NCBI GenBank assembly: GCA_029255685.2
Contig: CM055312.2
Location: 48,766,202-48,830,201 of the forward strand
From: Silene conica
Lineage: Eukaryota > Streptophyta > Magnoliopsida > Caryophyllales > Caryophyllaceae
Direction of reading: 5' to 3'
DNA length: 64,000 bases
The position numbers were made by a program, and so were the translations under genes. The notes under the pieces were generated by a model, which did no database searches, was not told the DNA's origin, and saw only the letters and a program-made list of their open reading frames with translations. Below, one piece after another: positions 46,500 to 56,797 of this stretch (position 1 is its first letter; every line of letters starts with the position of its first letter).

Positions 46500-47843
46500 T
46501 GAAGATAGTGGGAATTATTAACTATAAGATAGTGACATTGAATTCAGTGGGAGAAAGAATATGAGGTTTTCAATTCTAAATGAATGTATGTTAAAAACAT
46601 AAATCATAAGTGAGTTTATTATATGATAATAAAACGTCACCGATTAGTTTACAAGGTTTGGATATGAATCCAAGATATGAAAATGTTAATTCATATAACC
46701 TTGATCACAATGCCAAAGGTTGAAACAAAACCTTATTTCGATCTAAGTTTTTCGAGGAGAACTAGTGGATCGAATCTAGGTTAACTACAATATGAATTCT
46801 GGTACAATATGACTATGTTCATATGGATGACATGTCATGAGTTTTAAGAAAACAATGGGAGCTTCCTTAAAGTAAGGAGACTCGAGTCAAGTATAAAGAC
46901 TTGAAATGTGCTTGAATAAGATCATATTATACGAGATAATATGAGTCAAAAGGAAACCGAAATTTGTAGGTTTAAAAGATGTGAAGATAGGGTATATTCA
47001 CATAACAAACCATTAATACAAATTGATGTATGATCATCAAAGATTGTTTATGTGGAGCAACAATATCGTATTGATTGTTCACACATAACAATCACTCTTA
47101 TCGTTTGAGTTATTATTATTATTATTATTAACTCACAATTTATACTTTGTGAAATCCAAATGGGTTGTAAGAGACAATTTGAACCCCGAAAAGTGAACTG
47201 GATTAACTTAGTATAGCCCATAGTCGCTTGTATGAGGTGACGTCTCGAAGCAACTAGAATGTGAGACGATTGATGGTAAGTTCAAATGTCATAGTGTCAT
47301 ATGGGATGACTAGTCGATCACATAGGCAGACTGTGTAACACTCTGTCGGGCATTTAGTGACCGCTTATAGAGTTCTGAAAATTTTATAATTAGCCTGGTC
47401 GTGGCGAGAGCTACTATATTATTCACATAAGTCGATTCTTTGACTTGAGACTGTTCGCCCAAGGTGACACAGCCTCAGATTTGCTTTGATTTTAGCTCTA
47501 CGATCAACCGTTAAAGGGGGTCAAATGGGCTTCTTTTGGGTCATGATGGACTGTGTTAGTCGAAGGGAACAGTAGGATAGGAATTGTCGAACCCCTTGTC
47601 AGGGTTGTCTTAAAATCTCAAGGCCACTCGAGGAGAAGTTTAGCTGAAAATGCGTGGCCATGCTCGGAAGGTATCTATGGTAGATAATTCCGGTCAAAGC
47701 AGTTAAATCTCCAGATCGAGAAAAACCGCTCAAGATATGATCAAATGCAAGTACGACCTGGAAGACACCTTGCATTGAGTGGGAGATGACGTAATAGGAC
47801 AAGAGAATTGGTGACGCACACTTGTCGAGTACAAGTGGGAGAT
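46500..47843 (+). other. Non-coding 3' interior of Copia A, second part, with polypurine tract
   Basis: Resumes the Copia A interior after the CACTA element and matches 62084-63414 of Copia B. No ORF. A TTA microsatellite is at about 47107-47130. Ends with the purine tract AAGTGGGAGAT directly before the 3' LTR. Confidence 0.78.
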
Positions 47844-49092
47844 TGTTGGGAAATGTGTCCTCAACAATAGTGCGATCACGACAATGATAAAATCACTGTC
47901 ATAAATCTTATATGAATATGCAAGGGACGATCCGATATTTGATATAGTCAACTGACCAACATTAATCGGTAATGATTGGCTGACTAGAGTTTGACATTAC
48001 TGTCGTATGACGGTGGTGGTCAGTTGATCCCTTTAGGTCACACCTATAGGAAAGACCCCTTAAATAATATATTGATCAATTGTATATGATACGAATTGAC
48101 CGATTTCCTTAAAACCATATATCGAGAAATCAGAGGTTGAATCTTAAAGTAAGATTTATATTTGAAATTGAAATGTGTCGATTGTCAAATATTAATCGAT
48201 ATTTATGAAATATCGAAATGAGAATGAGAAAGGTTCATGGTTATAACAAACGTTGTATATCGTATTGACGATTATTATAATAACCATATTTTGGGACGGT
48301 AATTACGAATTACTAAATAAATTTGTTAAATGTGATTTATATAATTTGGAAATAATGTTTATTTGATAAACATGTATTTTAAATTAATACAATTGTTTTT
48401 CTTGACATAGGATGTCACATGTCACACAATTGTACAAATTATAATTTGTAAAATGGATGTCCATTTTACATAAATTGTGTCGGTTTTCATGGTGGGTGGT
48501 TTAAGGGTTTTAATAGTTAAAATAATACCTTACACATAATGATTAAGGTAGCCTTAAACCTAATGATAGGTATGCATGCCTATATAATATGGGTAAGAAC
48601 AAAAGCTAAAGGTTCCTCCATGCATCCTCTTCACACGCCACTTTCACCCATCCACCTTAAATATTGTGAGTTGTTCACATTTCACACTCATGCTATTTTG
48701 CTTATATTTTCTAAGTGTAGAAAATTTTAAAATCCTCTAAAATATTATTCACATAATATTTCATACTAAAAATTATTATAGTATTTTAGTAGACTAATAA
48801 AGAGAGTATTAGTTTACGGTTTTAAGATAACCCAATTCCGTCTCCTAGCTCGGGTTCGGTTTTCGGTGTTTAAGGGTAGGTCTTGGGTGCATCGTAAAGG
48901 AGGCAAGCTACTTTGGTTGCTCCGTGGAGGATCGTCCTAGCGCTTAAAGGACCGATTGTAAGACCCTTTCCGTTATTGTTCCGCATTTACTTTGCATGCA
49001 TAAGATCGACTAAATAATTAATGAGTTAATTAGTATTATTAGTAAGACTAAATAATATGAACATGTTAGTAAGACTACACTAGTTTCCTTCA
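47844..49092 (+). repeat. Copia A 3' LTR (1249 bp)
   Basis: Starts TGTTGGGAAATGTG after the polypurine tract, ends TTTCCTTCA. Matches the 5' LTR with scattered differences. Confidence 0.9.
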
Positions 49093-50214
49093 CCACTGAG
49101 TCTGACGAGTAGAGCAGCTGCACAACGGGGCAGTCAGGTTGTAATACCTTACCCGGGGTACAGGTGTTGATGCTAGGCCATGCGTTGAGTTATCGCCTCT
49201 GAGTCTAGTGTCTTGTGATGTAGTAAGGGAACATGCTATGAGTTGTCGCCTCTGAGTTCCTTACTTGTGATTGTGAATTTGGATGCTAGGCCATGCGTTG
49301 AGTTGTCACCTCTGAGTCTAGTGTCTTGTTGAGTAGCAGGTCCATGCGTTGAGTCGTCGCCTCTGAGTCCTTGTTTGAGACTGTGAATTTGGTATCTAGG
49401 TTATGCGTTAAGATGTCGCCTCTGAACCTTTATGCTTGCTGATTGTTTGGTATTTAGGTTATGTCTTAAGTTAAACGCTGAACCTTATACTTGTTGAGTT
49501 TCATCTGCTTGCCTAGTTTTGGTACAGTGTCAGATGTAGTTGTTGATATTGATGAGTATAGAGTATTGATTATAGTATTGTTCATCCAAGGCATTGGATG
49601 ACTCTGTAGTCAGTTTCGTAAACGGTTTGGACTGAAAGACCCCCCCGGCCGGGCAACCGGAAGGGAAACCGACTCTCCTTCCAAATAGTTTCCGAAGTTG
49701 GTTGAGAGCCTTGCATAGTAATTGCATGATGATATGAGATTTAGATATTGAGATTTGTATGCTTCACATGTTTATATATGTTGGAGTAGTATGTCTGTAT
49801 TTCTGTGTTACGTGTCGTTACAAAAGGTGGCTAGGAGAACTCTAGTCACTCCCCACTGATTGTGGCGTACATGTTTACATGTATGTATGTAGGTACATGC
49901 AGGAGGTTAGCAGGGGTTGCTGAGAGCTAGCGAGCGATGATCCGCTTATTATCGATTTGACTTTACACATTTCGTTAGCTAGACTCTAGACATTTCAGTT
50001 ACTGTTTTGAGTGCCTTTAGGGATGTGTCATTCCAGGCTGTTGTATATGTTTACTTTCTGTACTTAGACAGTTATACTTATCTATTTCTGTTTATATCAG
50101 TTGTTTTAGTTTAAGTTTAATTCACCTCGTTTTTATGCATGTTAAAGTTTAAATTCCGCTTAAATTTTGGCATGTTTTGTATGTTTTATTTCCGCTGCGA
50201 CGAGGGGTTTTACA
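49093..50214 (+). repeat. Old hairpin-rich LTR, fragment 3 of 3
   Basis: Continues the hairpin array of fragment 2 (about 49165-49490) with stems such as GATGCTAG/CTAGTGTC and GTAAGGGA/TTCCTTAC, then a CATCTG...CAGATG hairpin (about 49502-49536), a GGGCAACC hairpin motif (49637-49680), and the shared tail TTTCCGCTGCGACGAGGGGTTTTACA-type end at 50214. No primer site follows, so this was a 3' or solo LTR. Confidence 0.83.
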
Positions 50215-51020
50215 AAACACATTCCTAACATAATCTTATATTCCAAAATCAGGAACTTCAAGTAAGAAACAACACAAAAAGTGCTATTTTAACAAAAACA
50301 ACGAGTTACTCATAATTGTCACCTTATGACTCTTCAAATCCACGAGATTCCGACTCCAAGCTACTCCTTTGTCCGAGTCCGCGCTAGAAACACAACAAAT
50401 GTTCTTAAACCTCGAAAAAACGTGACCTTGGGGTCACGGCCAGAAAATAAGACGAAATTATTTTGGATAAATTCTTACCTAGAAAGATGGAGGGCGAGAA
50501 GAGGAATCCGTGGCCGCGAAAATCGTCTCAATCGGATAAGCAACGAAGGTTTTATGAGCATTTGAAGGTTGGAGGTGGAAAAGTGATAAAAATGGTGTTT
50601 CCTTATGTTTTCACAAATCCGAAAAATAAAGGAAAGGAGGGAGGTAGAAGATGGTGGGGTTAGGTTTTTGTGAGGAAAAAGAGGGGAAATGGGTCCATTA
50701 GCAAGTTGCGCCCATAAGACAAGTTTTAAGACGGTTTAAGCTAAAAACACCGACTTAAGGTAACTATAAACTTAATACGATATAAATATTCCGGGACTAT
50801 GAAATTAAATTGCTAAGACGCAAATTACGCAATTAAATGAAATCTTATTCAAATCCTTTAAAATATTCTCACATTTGACTGCAGCACCGGCTGCTTAACA
50901 AGAGAGATACAAATTAATCAGTTATTTAAATAAAATCACAAAATTCCGAAATATAAATTATTCTCGAAATAGAACTTAAAACCTTTAAATTTCTAAGTCC
51001 CGAAATATTGGGATGTTACA
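50215..51020 (-). repeat. Gypsy-like 3' LTR, partial
   Basis: The end at 51020 is fixed by the polypurine tract (CACCCCATCTTTC, purine on the minus strand) and the TGTAACATCCC start in complement. The other end is not visible. Short frames at 50326 and 50463 have no family features. Confidence 0.6.
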
Positions 51021-51629
51021 ATCACCCCATCTTTCAAAAAGTTTCGTCCCCGAAACTTGAAAACGGAAATAAGTAAGAAAACAACACTAGCTATCAACAC
51101 GTGGTACCTGGGTTTCGGTAACCCAAGACTTTATCTTTCAAAAAGGTTTCAAAAAGAACAAGGTTCCAGGGCACGAGTCTTTTTCAATGGACATTGGGAT
51201 TCTCTTTACGTATTCAAGAGTCCGACACTCCAAATCTGAGACAAGTCCCAAAATTAAATCAGTAAAAGTTCAAAATTTAGATCGATCCGGTGTCGGTAAG
51301 CATAGTTCTGGTTATCAAACGTCTCCAATAACGAGTTCAAATGACAAATTGACGCTGAGATCAATCAAATTGTAAATCAGCCAGTTCTTTAAAACTAAAT
51401 TTCCCAAAATCAACCTTTATTTTCGATTCCATAAATGAGCAAAATTGCAACAACGACAAAAGGTCACTTTCAACAAAAGAGGGAGCGGTTTCAAATTCTC
51501 AAAACAATTAAGATTTTCCAAAAACTGCAAACCTTCAGAGTTAACAATGGGGAACAAATTTCAAAAACAGTCACCGAGAGCGTAGAAACGATCATAGAGA
51601 TTACTCTTGACGCGAAGGATCAGAAGCTT

Positions 51630-52292
51630 CTAGACTGTTCCTATTTGACATGGAATAGAGAAGCTACCTGGGTCAGCTAGCTTAGGTGGGGTCTTATTTT
51701 GGAGGGACGCGTAGCATTCCTCCGTCAAGGCCACGGTCTCACTCAAATCAACGGTACGCTTGCAAATCAATATCTCACACATGAACTTTAAATAGGAAGG
51801 TACCTTAAGCAATAATTCCAGAAAAGGAACATGTATGTTCAATTCCCGCAGCGTATCCGCGTATTTAGCGAATTATTTCTCCACCAATCTAGATGGGTAC
51901 GGGATATCTCTCATATCAGCTCAGAATCCCGCACTCTGCTTCTCGTACTCAGCCTGCTCCAGCTCTCGCCTTTCTTTTCCTTTTTCAAGAACACTCGATC
52001 GAGTGTTTTCTGCCATAGGATCACTCGATCGAGTGATCACTTCTTCTTCTACGCTCGATCGAGCAAGTGGTACCGCTCGATCGAGGACCTCTTTGTCAAC
52101 CTCACCCGATCGAGCTCTGACAACTCCTCGATCGAGTGATTCTTCCTGGCTTTCGTTCGATCGAGCTCTGTCAACTCCTCGATCGAACACATCTCCACTA
52201 ACAGCCTCTTCGACTCTGGTTTTTTCGCCATTCTGATCATCAACTCCAATCCTCGGTCCCTCATACTCACGCCCAATCCTCAGCCTTACCAT
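51630..52292 (-). pseudogene. Ty3/Gypsy (Athila/Tat type) gag C-terminus, with two in-frame stops
   Basis: On the minus strand, one frame reads an acidic repeat region (52292-51924), then IPYPSRL, FAKYADTLRELNIHVPF, LTEECYASLQNK, PPKLADPGSFSIPC and IGTV, the well-known block between gag and protease in plant Athila/Tat elements. Two stops interrupt it (near 51921 and 51873), and the protease that should follow is replaced at about 51640 by LARD-like non-coding sequence. The acidic part has repeated LDRxV and ARSS/TRSS peptides encoded by CGATCGAG palindromes. It shows that this derivative descends from, or captured a piece of, a coding Gypsy element. Confidence 0.78.
51988..52192. repeat. CGATCGAG palindrome repeats
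   Basis: Eight copies of CGATCGA with extended palindromic flanks at 15-35 bp spacing. The first two are perfect 18-bp palindromes with different outer bases (AACACTCGATCGAGTGTT and ATCACTCGATCGAGTGAT). Confidence 0.85.
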
Positions 52293-52327
52293 ATTAATGG
52301 TCTCATTGCGTTGTTCGGTTTGAGAGG

Positions 52328-53573
52328 TGTTGGGAAATGTGTCCTCAACAATAGTGCGATCACGACAATGATAAAATCATTGTCATAAATCTTATATGAA
52401 TATGCAAGGGACGATCCCATATTTGATATAGTCAACTGACCAACATTAATCGGTAATGATTGGCTGACTAGAGTTTGACATTACTGTCGTATGACGGTGG
52501 TGGTCAGTTGATCCCTTTAGGTCACACCTTTAGGACTAACCCCTTAAACGTATATTGATTAATTGTATAGGATACAGATTGATCGATATTCTTAAAAACG
52601 TATATTGAGAATTCTGAGGTTGAATCTTAAAGTAAGATTTATATTTGAAATTGAAATGTGTCAATTGTCAAATATTAAACGATATTTTAGAAATATCAAG
52701 ATTAGTATAATGAATGGTTCATGGTTATAACAAATGTTGTTAATATATCGTATCGACGATTATTACGATAACCATATGTTGGGACAGTAATTTCGAATTA
52801 CTTAATAATTTGTTAAATATGATTTAATTAATTTAGAAATATTATATATGAGATAAATGTATATTTTAAATTAATGCAATTATTATGTCACATAAGATGT
52901 TACGTAATTAGTTAAATTGTACGAATTATAAATCGTAAAACGAAGGTCCGTTTTACGTCTATATGTGCCGTGTATATTAACATTGTATGTTGATTTATAT
53001 ATGATATTTTATCAATATATGGAATGGTAATAATTAAGTCATATTAGGATATGACAACACACCTTTTGCATGTGAGCATGAAAAGAGATTAAAATTTCCT
53101 ACCCATGCACTTGAAGTGCACGGCACACCCACCCCAACCAAAACCCATTCACTCTATATATATGTGATTATTATCACATATCAAACTAATCTTCTATATA
53201 CATTTTCTAGAGTAAGAAAATACAACAACCTCCTAAAATATTACTTAGATAATATTTGTAGTATACTAATATATTATTATTAGTACACGGTTTTAAAACC
53301 TAATTCCGTCCTCTAGATTCGGGTTCGGTATTTGGTCCGTTTAAGGTAAGGTCTTGGTGTTCACTTATTGGAGGCAAGCTTACTTGGTTGCTTTTGGAGG
53401 ATCGTCCTAGCAATATTTCGGACCGTGTGTTAGAATACGATTCTCTTTATTTCCGCTATAGTTTTGCATGCATAAGATCTTGCACATAAATTAATATGAG
53501 ATTAATTAAAAATGTAAATAATTAGTAAGACTACATTATAAGGATAACAAGTATGGATCTAGTTTTTCCTTCA
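52328..53573 (+). repeat. Copia B 5' LTR (1246 bp)
   Basis: Starts TGTTGGGAAATGTG, ends TTCCTTCA. The first ~200 bp are near-identical to Copia A's LTRs; beyond that it diverges in sequence but keeps order. TATA-like CTATATATATG at about 53153-53165. Confidence 0.9.
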
Positions 53574-53582
53574 AGTGGTATC

Positions 53583-54644
53583 TGATGCGGGAGCATTAGC
53601 AAGGGTTCGAGGTCGTGACCCACGACCCAAGGAAAGATTAAAAATGTTCGATATGGGTTCGATACGGATTTTTAAGTTAGCTTGGAAAGACGTATTGAAG
53701 GAACAAGGGAAGGTAGCGGGAAACTACCTTGGAAGTCGCACCAAGAGTGGCGACATGAAGGGCACGAAACCCTAGATTAATTAGGGTTTGTGTTTTATTC
53801 TTTTTGTTATTTTAATTAGTTTTGTTATTTAATTAATTAAGTTTGTTACTAGTTTGTTACAACTAGGTTGTTAAGGTTGTTACAAGGTGGTTACAAAGTT
53901 AGTTATTAGTTAGTTATGAGTTTGTTATTAAGTTGTTAGGGTTTGTTACTACAACTTAATCTTTTATTTATTAGTTTATCTTTTAAGATTTAATAAGGAT
54001 TATTTTAATCCATAAGATAGAATTAGGAAAGTAAAATAAGTAGTAGTAGTACTCGGTTGGGACGGATGTCTTGGGAACCGTGTAGGAGTCGTTTTTCTTT
54101 CCTATTTCGATTCTAAGTTTGTGACGGATGACCTTACTATAAATAGGCATCCTTAGTTGTTTGTTTTAGAATATTCAAGTGATAAATTAAAAACCTTTTT
54201 GTTAAGTTTTACTTACAAATCTAAAGTATCTGTGTGAGCTTTAAAACCCGAAGTATCTGTGTGAGCTTCAAAATAATTGAGAGAATATCTGTGTGAGTTT
54301 GATCAATTATCCTATCCATCGACATACATAATTCATTCATTAAATCGTTTCACAAATCTTTCAAGTATTAAGTGCCGTGCCTTATTACGTCATCAAGATT
54401 CATCGATCAAGAACCACCAAGAACGATCACCACCGTTGACCACCCGTTGACCGCCGCCACGTCAGCCTGCCGTGCTGCCACGTCATCACCACCGTGCCAC
54501 CATTCATCCGTTTTCATCTTTCTTGGTTACTTTTTCGTTCTTTATTCGTTCAAGATTATAATATTTCTTTAGTATTTTTATTCCGCTGCAACATCCGTAT
54601 TTTAGTTGATTATCTTTATTGATTATCACCCCAAATACGCATCA
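53583..54644 (+). repeat. 5' LTR of the gag-protease element (1062 bp)
   Basis: Starts TGATGCGGGAGC, ends ATACGCATCA. The first ~190 bp repeat the C-terminal coding sequence found in the 3' LTR. A TATA box lies at 54137-54146. After it, three copies of TATCTGTGTGAG (54225-54300) and a ~450-bp R/U5 block nearly identical to the minus-strand element's LTRs. A 66-codon frame here (54372) is shared by all four LTRs and is shadowed by this conservation; not called a gene. Confidence 0.94.
54137..54146 (+). promoter_or_regulatory. TATA box in LTR
   Basis: CTATAAATAG, repeated in the 3' LTR at 57159-57168 and in the minus-strand element. Transcription probably starts about 30 bp downstream. Confidence 0.75.
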
Positions 54645-54646
54645 AA

Positions 54647-54658
54647 TTGGTATCAGAG
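54647..54658 (+). promoter_or_regulatory. tRNA-Met primer-binding site
   Basis: TGGTATCAGAGC two bases after the LTR end. Confidence 0.88.
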
Positions 54659-54694
54659 CTTCGGCTCTTGGTCTAATTTTTATTACACCAGTTC

Positions 54695-56797
54695 TTGGGA
54701 AAGTTTGTCAACATGGTAGGATCTCAAGATGGAGAAGAAAAATCATGGGAGGAGAGCAATATGGAGTTAAAATCCGAAATCCAAGAGCTCAAGTATCTCA
54801 TAAAGACTATGATGACCAAAGGAGGTCATAAGAAAACGGGGGAGTCCTCATCTAGGGCGAGTGACTCGGAAGAAGAAGCTGAATTTAAGGGCAAGACTTG
54901 GGACAAGAACGATGATGATAGAGGTCTCAAACTTGACATCCCTGAATTCAAAGGAGACATGGATCCGGAAGATTTCTTGGAGTGGCTAAGACAAACGGAG
55001 AGAGTCTTTGAGTACAAGGAATACGATGACCGGAAGCAGTTCAAAGTTGCTATATTAAAGCTTACCAAGTACGCTTCACTATGGTATGAAAATCTGGTGA
55101 GACAAAGAAAGAAGCAACACAAAGAAAAGATTAAGTCTTGGGCAAAGTTGAAAAAGCACATGGTAAAGAAATTCTTGCCAAAGGACTACAATCAAGAAAA
55201 TTACCTAAAACTCCATTCTTTAACTCAAGATAATATGTCCGTCTCAGAATACATTCGGGAATTTGAAAAGATGACTATTGTATGTGATCTAGATGAGAGG
55301 GAGGAGTTGAAAGTTGCTAGATTTATTCGTGGTTTAGTACCAACCCTAGCTTCAAGGGTTGAGATTCAAAACTATGAAGATTACTATGATGTGTGCAGGA
55401 TTGCTTTGAAGTTTGAAAGACATGACAAGGCAAAGAAAGTAAATTCTTATAAAAGCACAAGAGTCGGAGAAGGCTCATCATCATACACCACCAATACCGC
55501 GCCTAAGAAGGAGGCGTCGAAGGAAGAGGCGGCCGAAAAGGCCAAAGGAGCATTCAAGCCAAGTATTCCTGATCCTAGAGGGAGTACAATTAGAAGATGT
55601 TATAAGTGTCAAGGCTATGGACACATCGCTACGGATTGCCCTCAAAAGAGAACCTTATCCATTCAAGAACTTCAAGGTATGGTTCCAAACTTTGTTGTAC
55701 CTGAAATTGTTGAGGAGGAGAAAATTGAGGAGGAAAAGGAGGATAGGAAAGTCGTGGGAGCCGAGAGTGAGGACGAAGGAGAGTGCCTCGTAGTACGTGC
55801 TTTACATGTGGAGTCCACGATGGAGGCTGAGGAACAAAGAGATAATGTGTTCCATACTCGTTGTAAGGTAGAGGGAAAAAAGTGCGACTTGATTATTGAT
55901 AGCGGGTCTTGCACTAATGTTGTTTCAAAAACCTTAGTTTCGGAGTTGGAGTTAAGTATTAGGGCTAGAGAAAAACCATATAAGTTGCAATGGTTAGATG
56001 GAAACCAAGGAGTACGGGTAGAAAAACAAGCCTTAATTTCTTTCAACATTGGACCTTATGAGGATAAACTGTGGTGTGACATCGTCCCTATGAACGCATG
56101 TCATATATTACTTGGAAGGCCTTGGCAATACGATAGGAACGTTATACATGATGGGAGAGCAAATGTATATAGCGTTACTAAAGGAGGTACCATCTATGAT
56201 CTCCAACCTTTATCAAGAATCAAACCTAGGCCACATAATTCAAAGAAGAGTTTGTTTATGGAGGTAGGAGAGGGGTCATCAAGCGAGGAGGCCGCGGGAA
56301 CGGTTAAGCGAGAGGTTGGGTTGGTTGAGATTCATGGGGGAGATGGTAGTTGTGAGGGGCTGCCGAGTAAGGAGGAGCGCGGAGGTTTGGAGGGTGCGAC
56401 AACCGTGCGCTTGGTGGAGGAAGTTGGCCGTGAAGTTGCTAGGGCCAAAGGCAAGGAGTCCATGGTGCATAAGGACTTTTGGAACATGAAGTTGATGAGT
56501 CAAGGAAACCGTGTTCTCAACGAATCAAGGGCTAACATATCCAAGTCTACTCGAGAGTTACATGATCTTAATTTGAGGTCAAATTCTCAAAAACTGAGAG
56601 AGTATGATGCGGGAGCATTAGCAAGGGTTCGAGGTCGTGACCCACGACCCAAGGAAAGATTAAAAATGTTCGATATGGGTTCGATACGGATTTTTAAGTT
56701 AGCTTGGAAAGACGTATTGAAGGAACAAGGGAAGGTAGCGGGAAACTACCTTGGAAGTCGCACCAAGAGTGGCGACATGAAGGGCACGAAACCCTAG
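54695..56797 (+). CDS. Gag-protease polyprotein ending inside the 3' LTR
   Basis: 700 codons from the first ATG; the ATG at 54713 (MVGSQDG) is an equally good start and is the one kept in the minus-strand relative. Residues about 78-245 are a Ty3/Gypsy Gag capsid domain (PEFKGDMDPEDFLEWL, then YIREFEKM, RFIRGL). A zinc knuckle CX2CX4HX4C lies at residues 302-315 (RCYKCQGYGHIATDC). The aspartic protease has Asp402 in LIIDSGSCTN, followed by NIGPYEDKLWCDIVPM and ILLGRPWQ. Residues 510-636 are charged and poorly conserved. Residues 638-700 are encoded by the 3' LTR and contain GSIRIFK and DVLKEQGK. No polymerase follows. Gag packages the RNA and protease matures Gag; reverse transcriptase and integrase must come from another element. 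The frame is intact, so it may be expressed. Confidence 0.93.
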   Translation: MGKFVNMVGSQDGEEKSWEESNMELKSEIQELKYLIKTMMTKGGHKKTGESSSRASDSEEEAEFKGKTWDKNDDDRGLKLDIPEFKGDMDPEDFLEWLRQTERVFEYKEYDDRKQFKVAILKLTKYASLWYENLVRQRKKQHKEKIKSWAKLKKHMVKKFLPKDYNQENYLKLHSLTQDNMSVSEYIREFEKMTIVCDLDEREELKVARFIRGLVPTLASRVEIQNYEDYYDVCRIALKFERHDKAKKVNSYKSTRVGEGSSSYTTNTAPKKEASKEEAAEKAKGAFKPSIPDPRGSTIRRCYKCQGYGHIATDCPQKRTLSIQELQGMVPNFVVPEIVEEEKIEEEKEDRKVVGAESEDEGECLVVRALHVESTMEAEEQRDNVFHTRCKVEGKKCDLIIDSGSCTNVVSKTLVSELELSIRAREKPYKLQWLDGNQGVRVEKQALISFNIGPYEDKLWCDIVPMNACHILLGRPWQYDRNVIHDGRANVYSVTKGGTIYDLQPLSRIKPRPHNSKKSLFMEVGEGSSSEEAAGTVKREVGLVEIHGGDGSCEGLPSKEERGGLEGATTVRLVEEVGREVARAKGKESMVHKDFWNMKLMSQGNRVLNESRANISKSTRELHDLNLRSNSQKLREYDAGALARVRGRDPRPKERLKMFDMGSIRIFKLAWKDVLKEQGKVAGNYLGSRTKSGDMKGTKP

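Larger units (their letters stand above)
28720..49092 (+). mobile_element. Copia A: gag-only Copia element, decayed, hosting a CACTA transposon
   Basis: 5' LTR 28720-29961, primer site 29964-29975, leader, gag pseudogene 32374-33163, non-coding 3' interior, 3' LTR 47844-49092. The interior is interrupted by the CACTA element at 34250-46496. Flanks CCTCT (28715-28719) and CCACT (49093-49097) fit a 5-bp target duplication with one mutation. Apart from the nested element, its structure is co-linear with Copia B: both have gag followed by about 2.4 kb without pol. Hence non-autonomous from the start, not merely decayed. Confidence 0.88.
50215..52327 (-). mobile_element. Ty3/Gypsy-like derivative, minus strand, partial
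   Basis: LTR-like part about 50215-51020 (plus strand ends GGGATGTTACA), polypurine region 51021-51040, hairpin 51041-51056, interior to 52327 where Copia B is inserted. The interior next to the LTR (51057-51640) matches the reverse complement of 22820-23430 in the 9.1-kb LARD, so the two share a 3' end. Farther in (51640-52292) it carries a gag fragment. The left limit of the LTR is unclear because the old hairpin LTR abuts it. Confidence 0.68.

Noticed and set aside
54372..54572. 66-codon frame conserved in four LTRs (54372, 57392, 11916, 14611)
   Set aside because: The whole R/U5 DNA is near-identical, so frame conservation carries no weight; no protein features apart from a chance hydrophobic tail.
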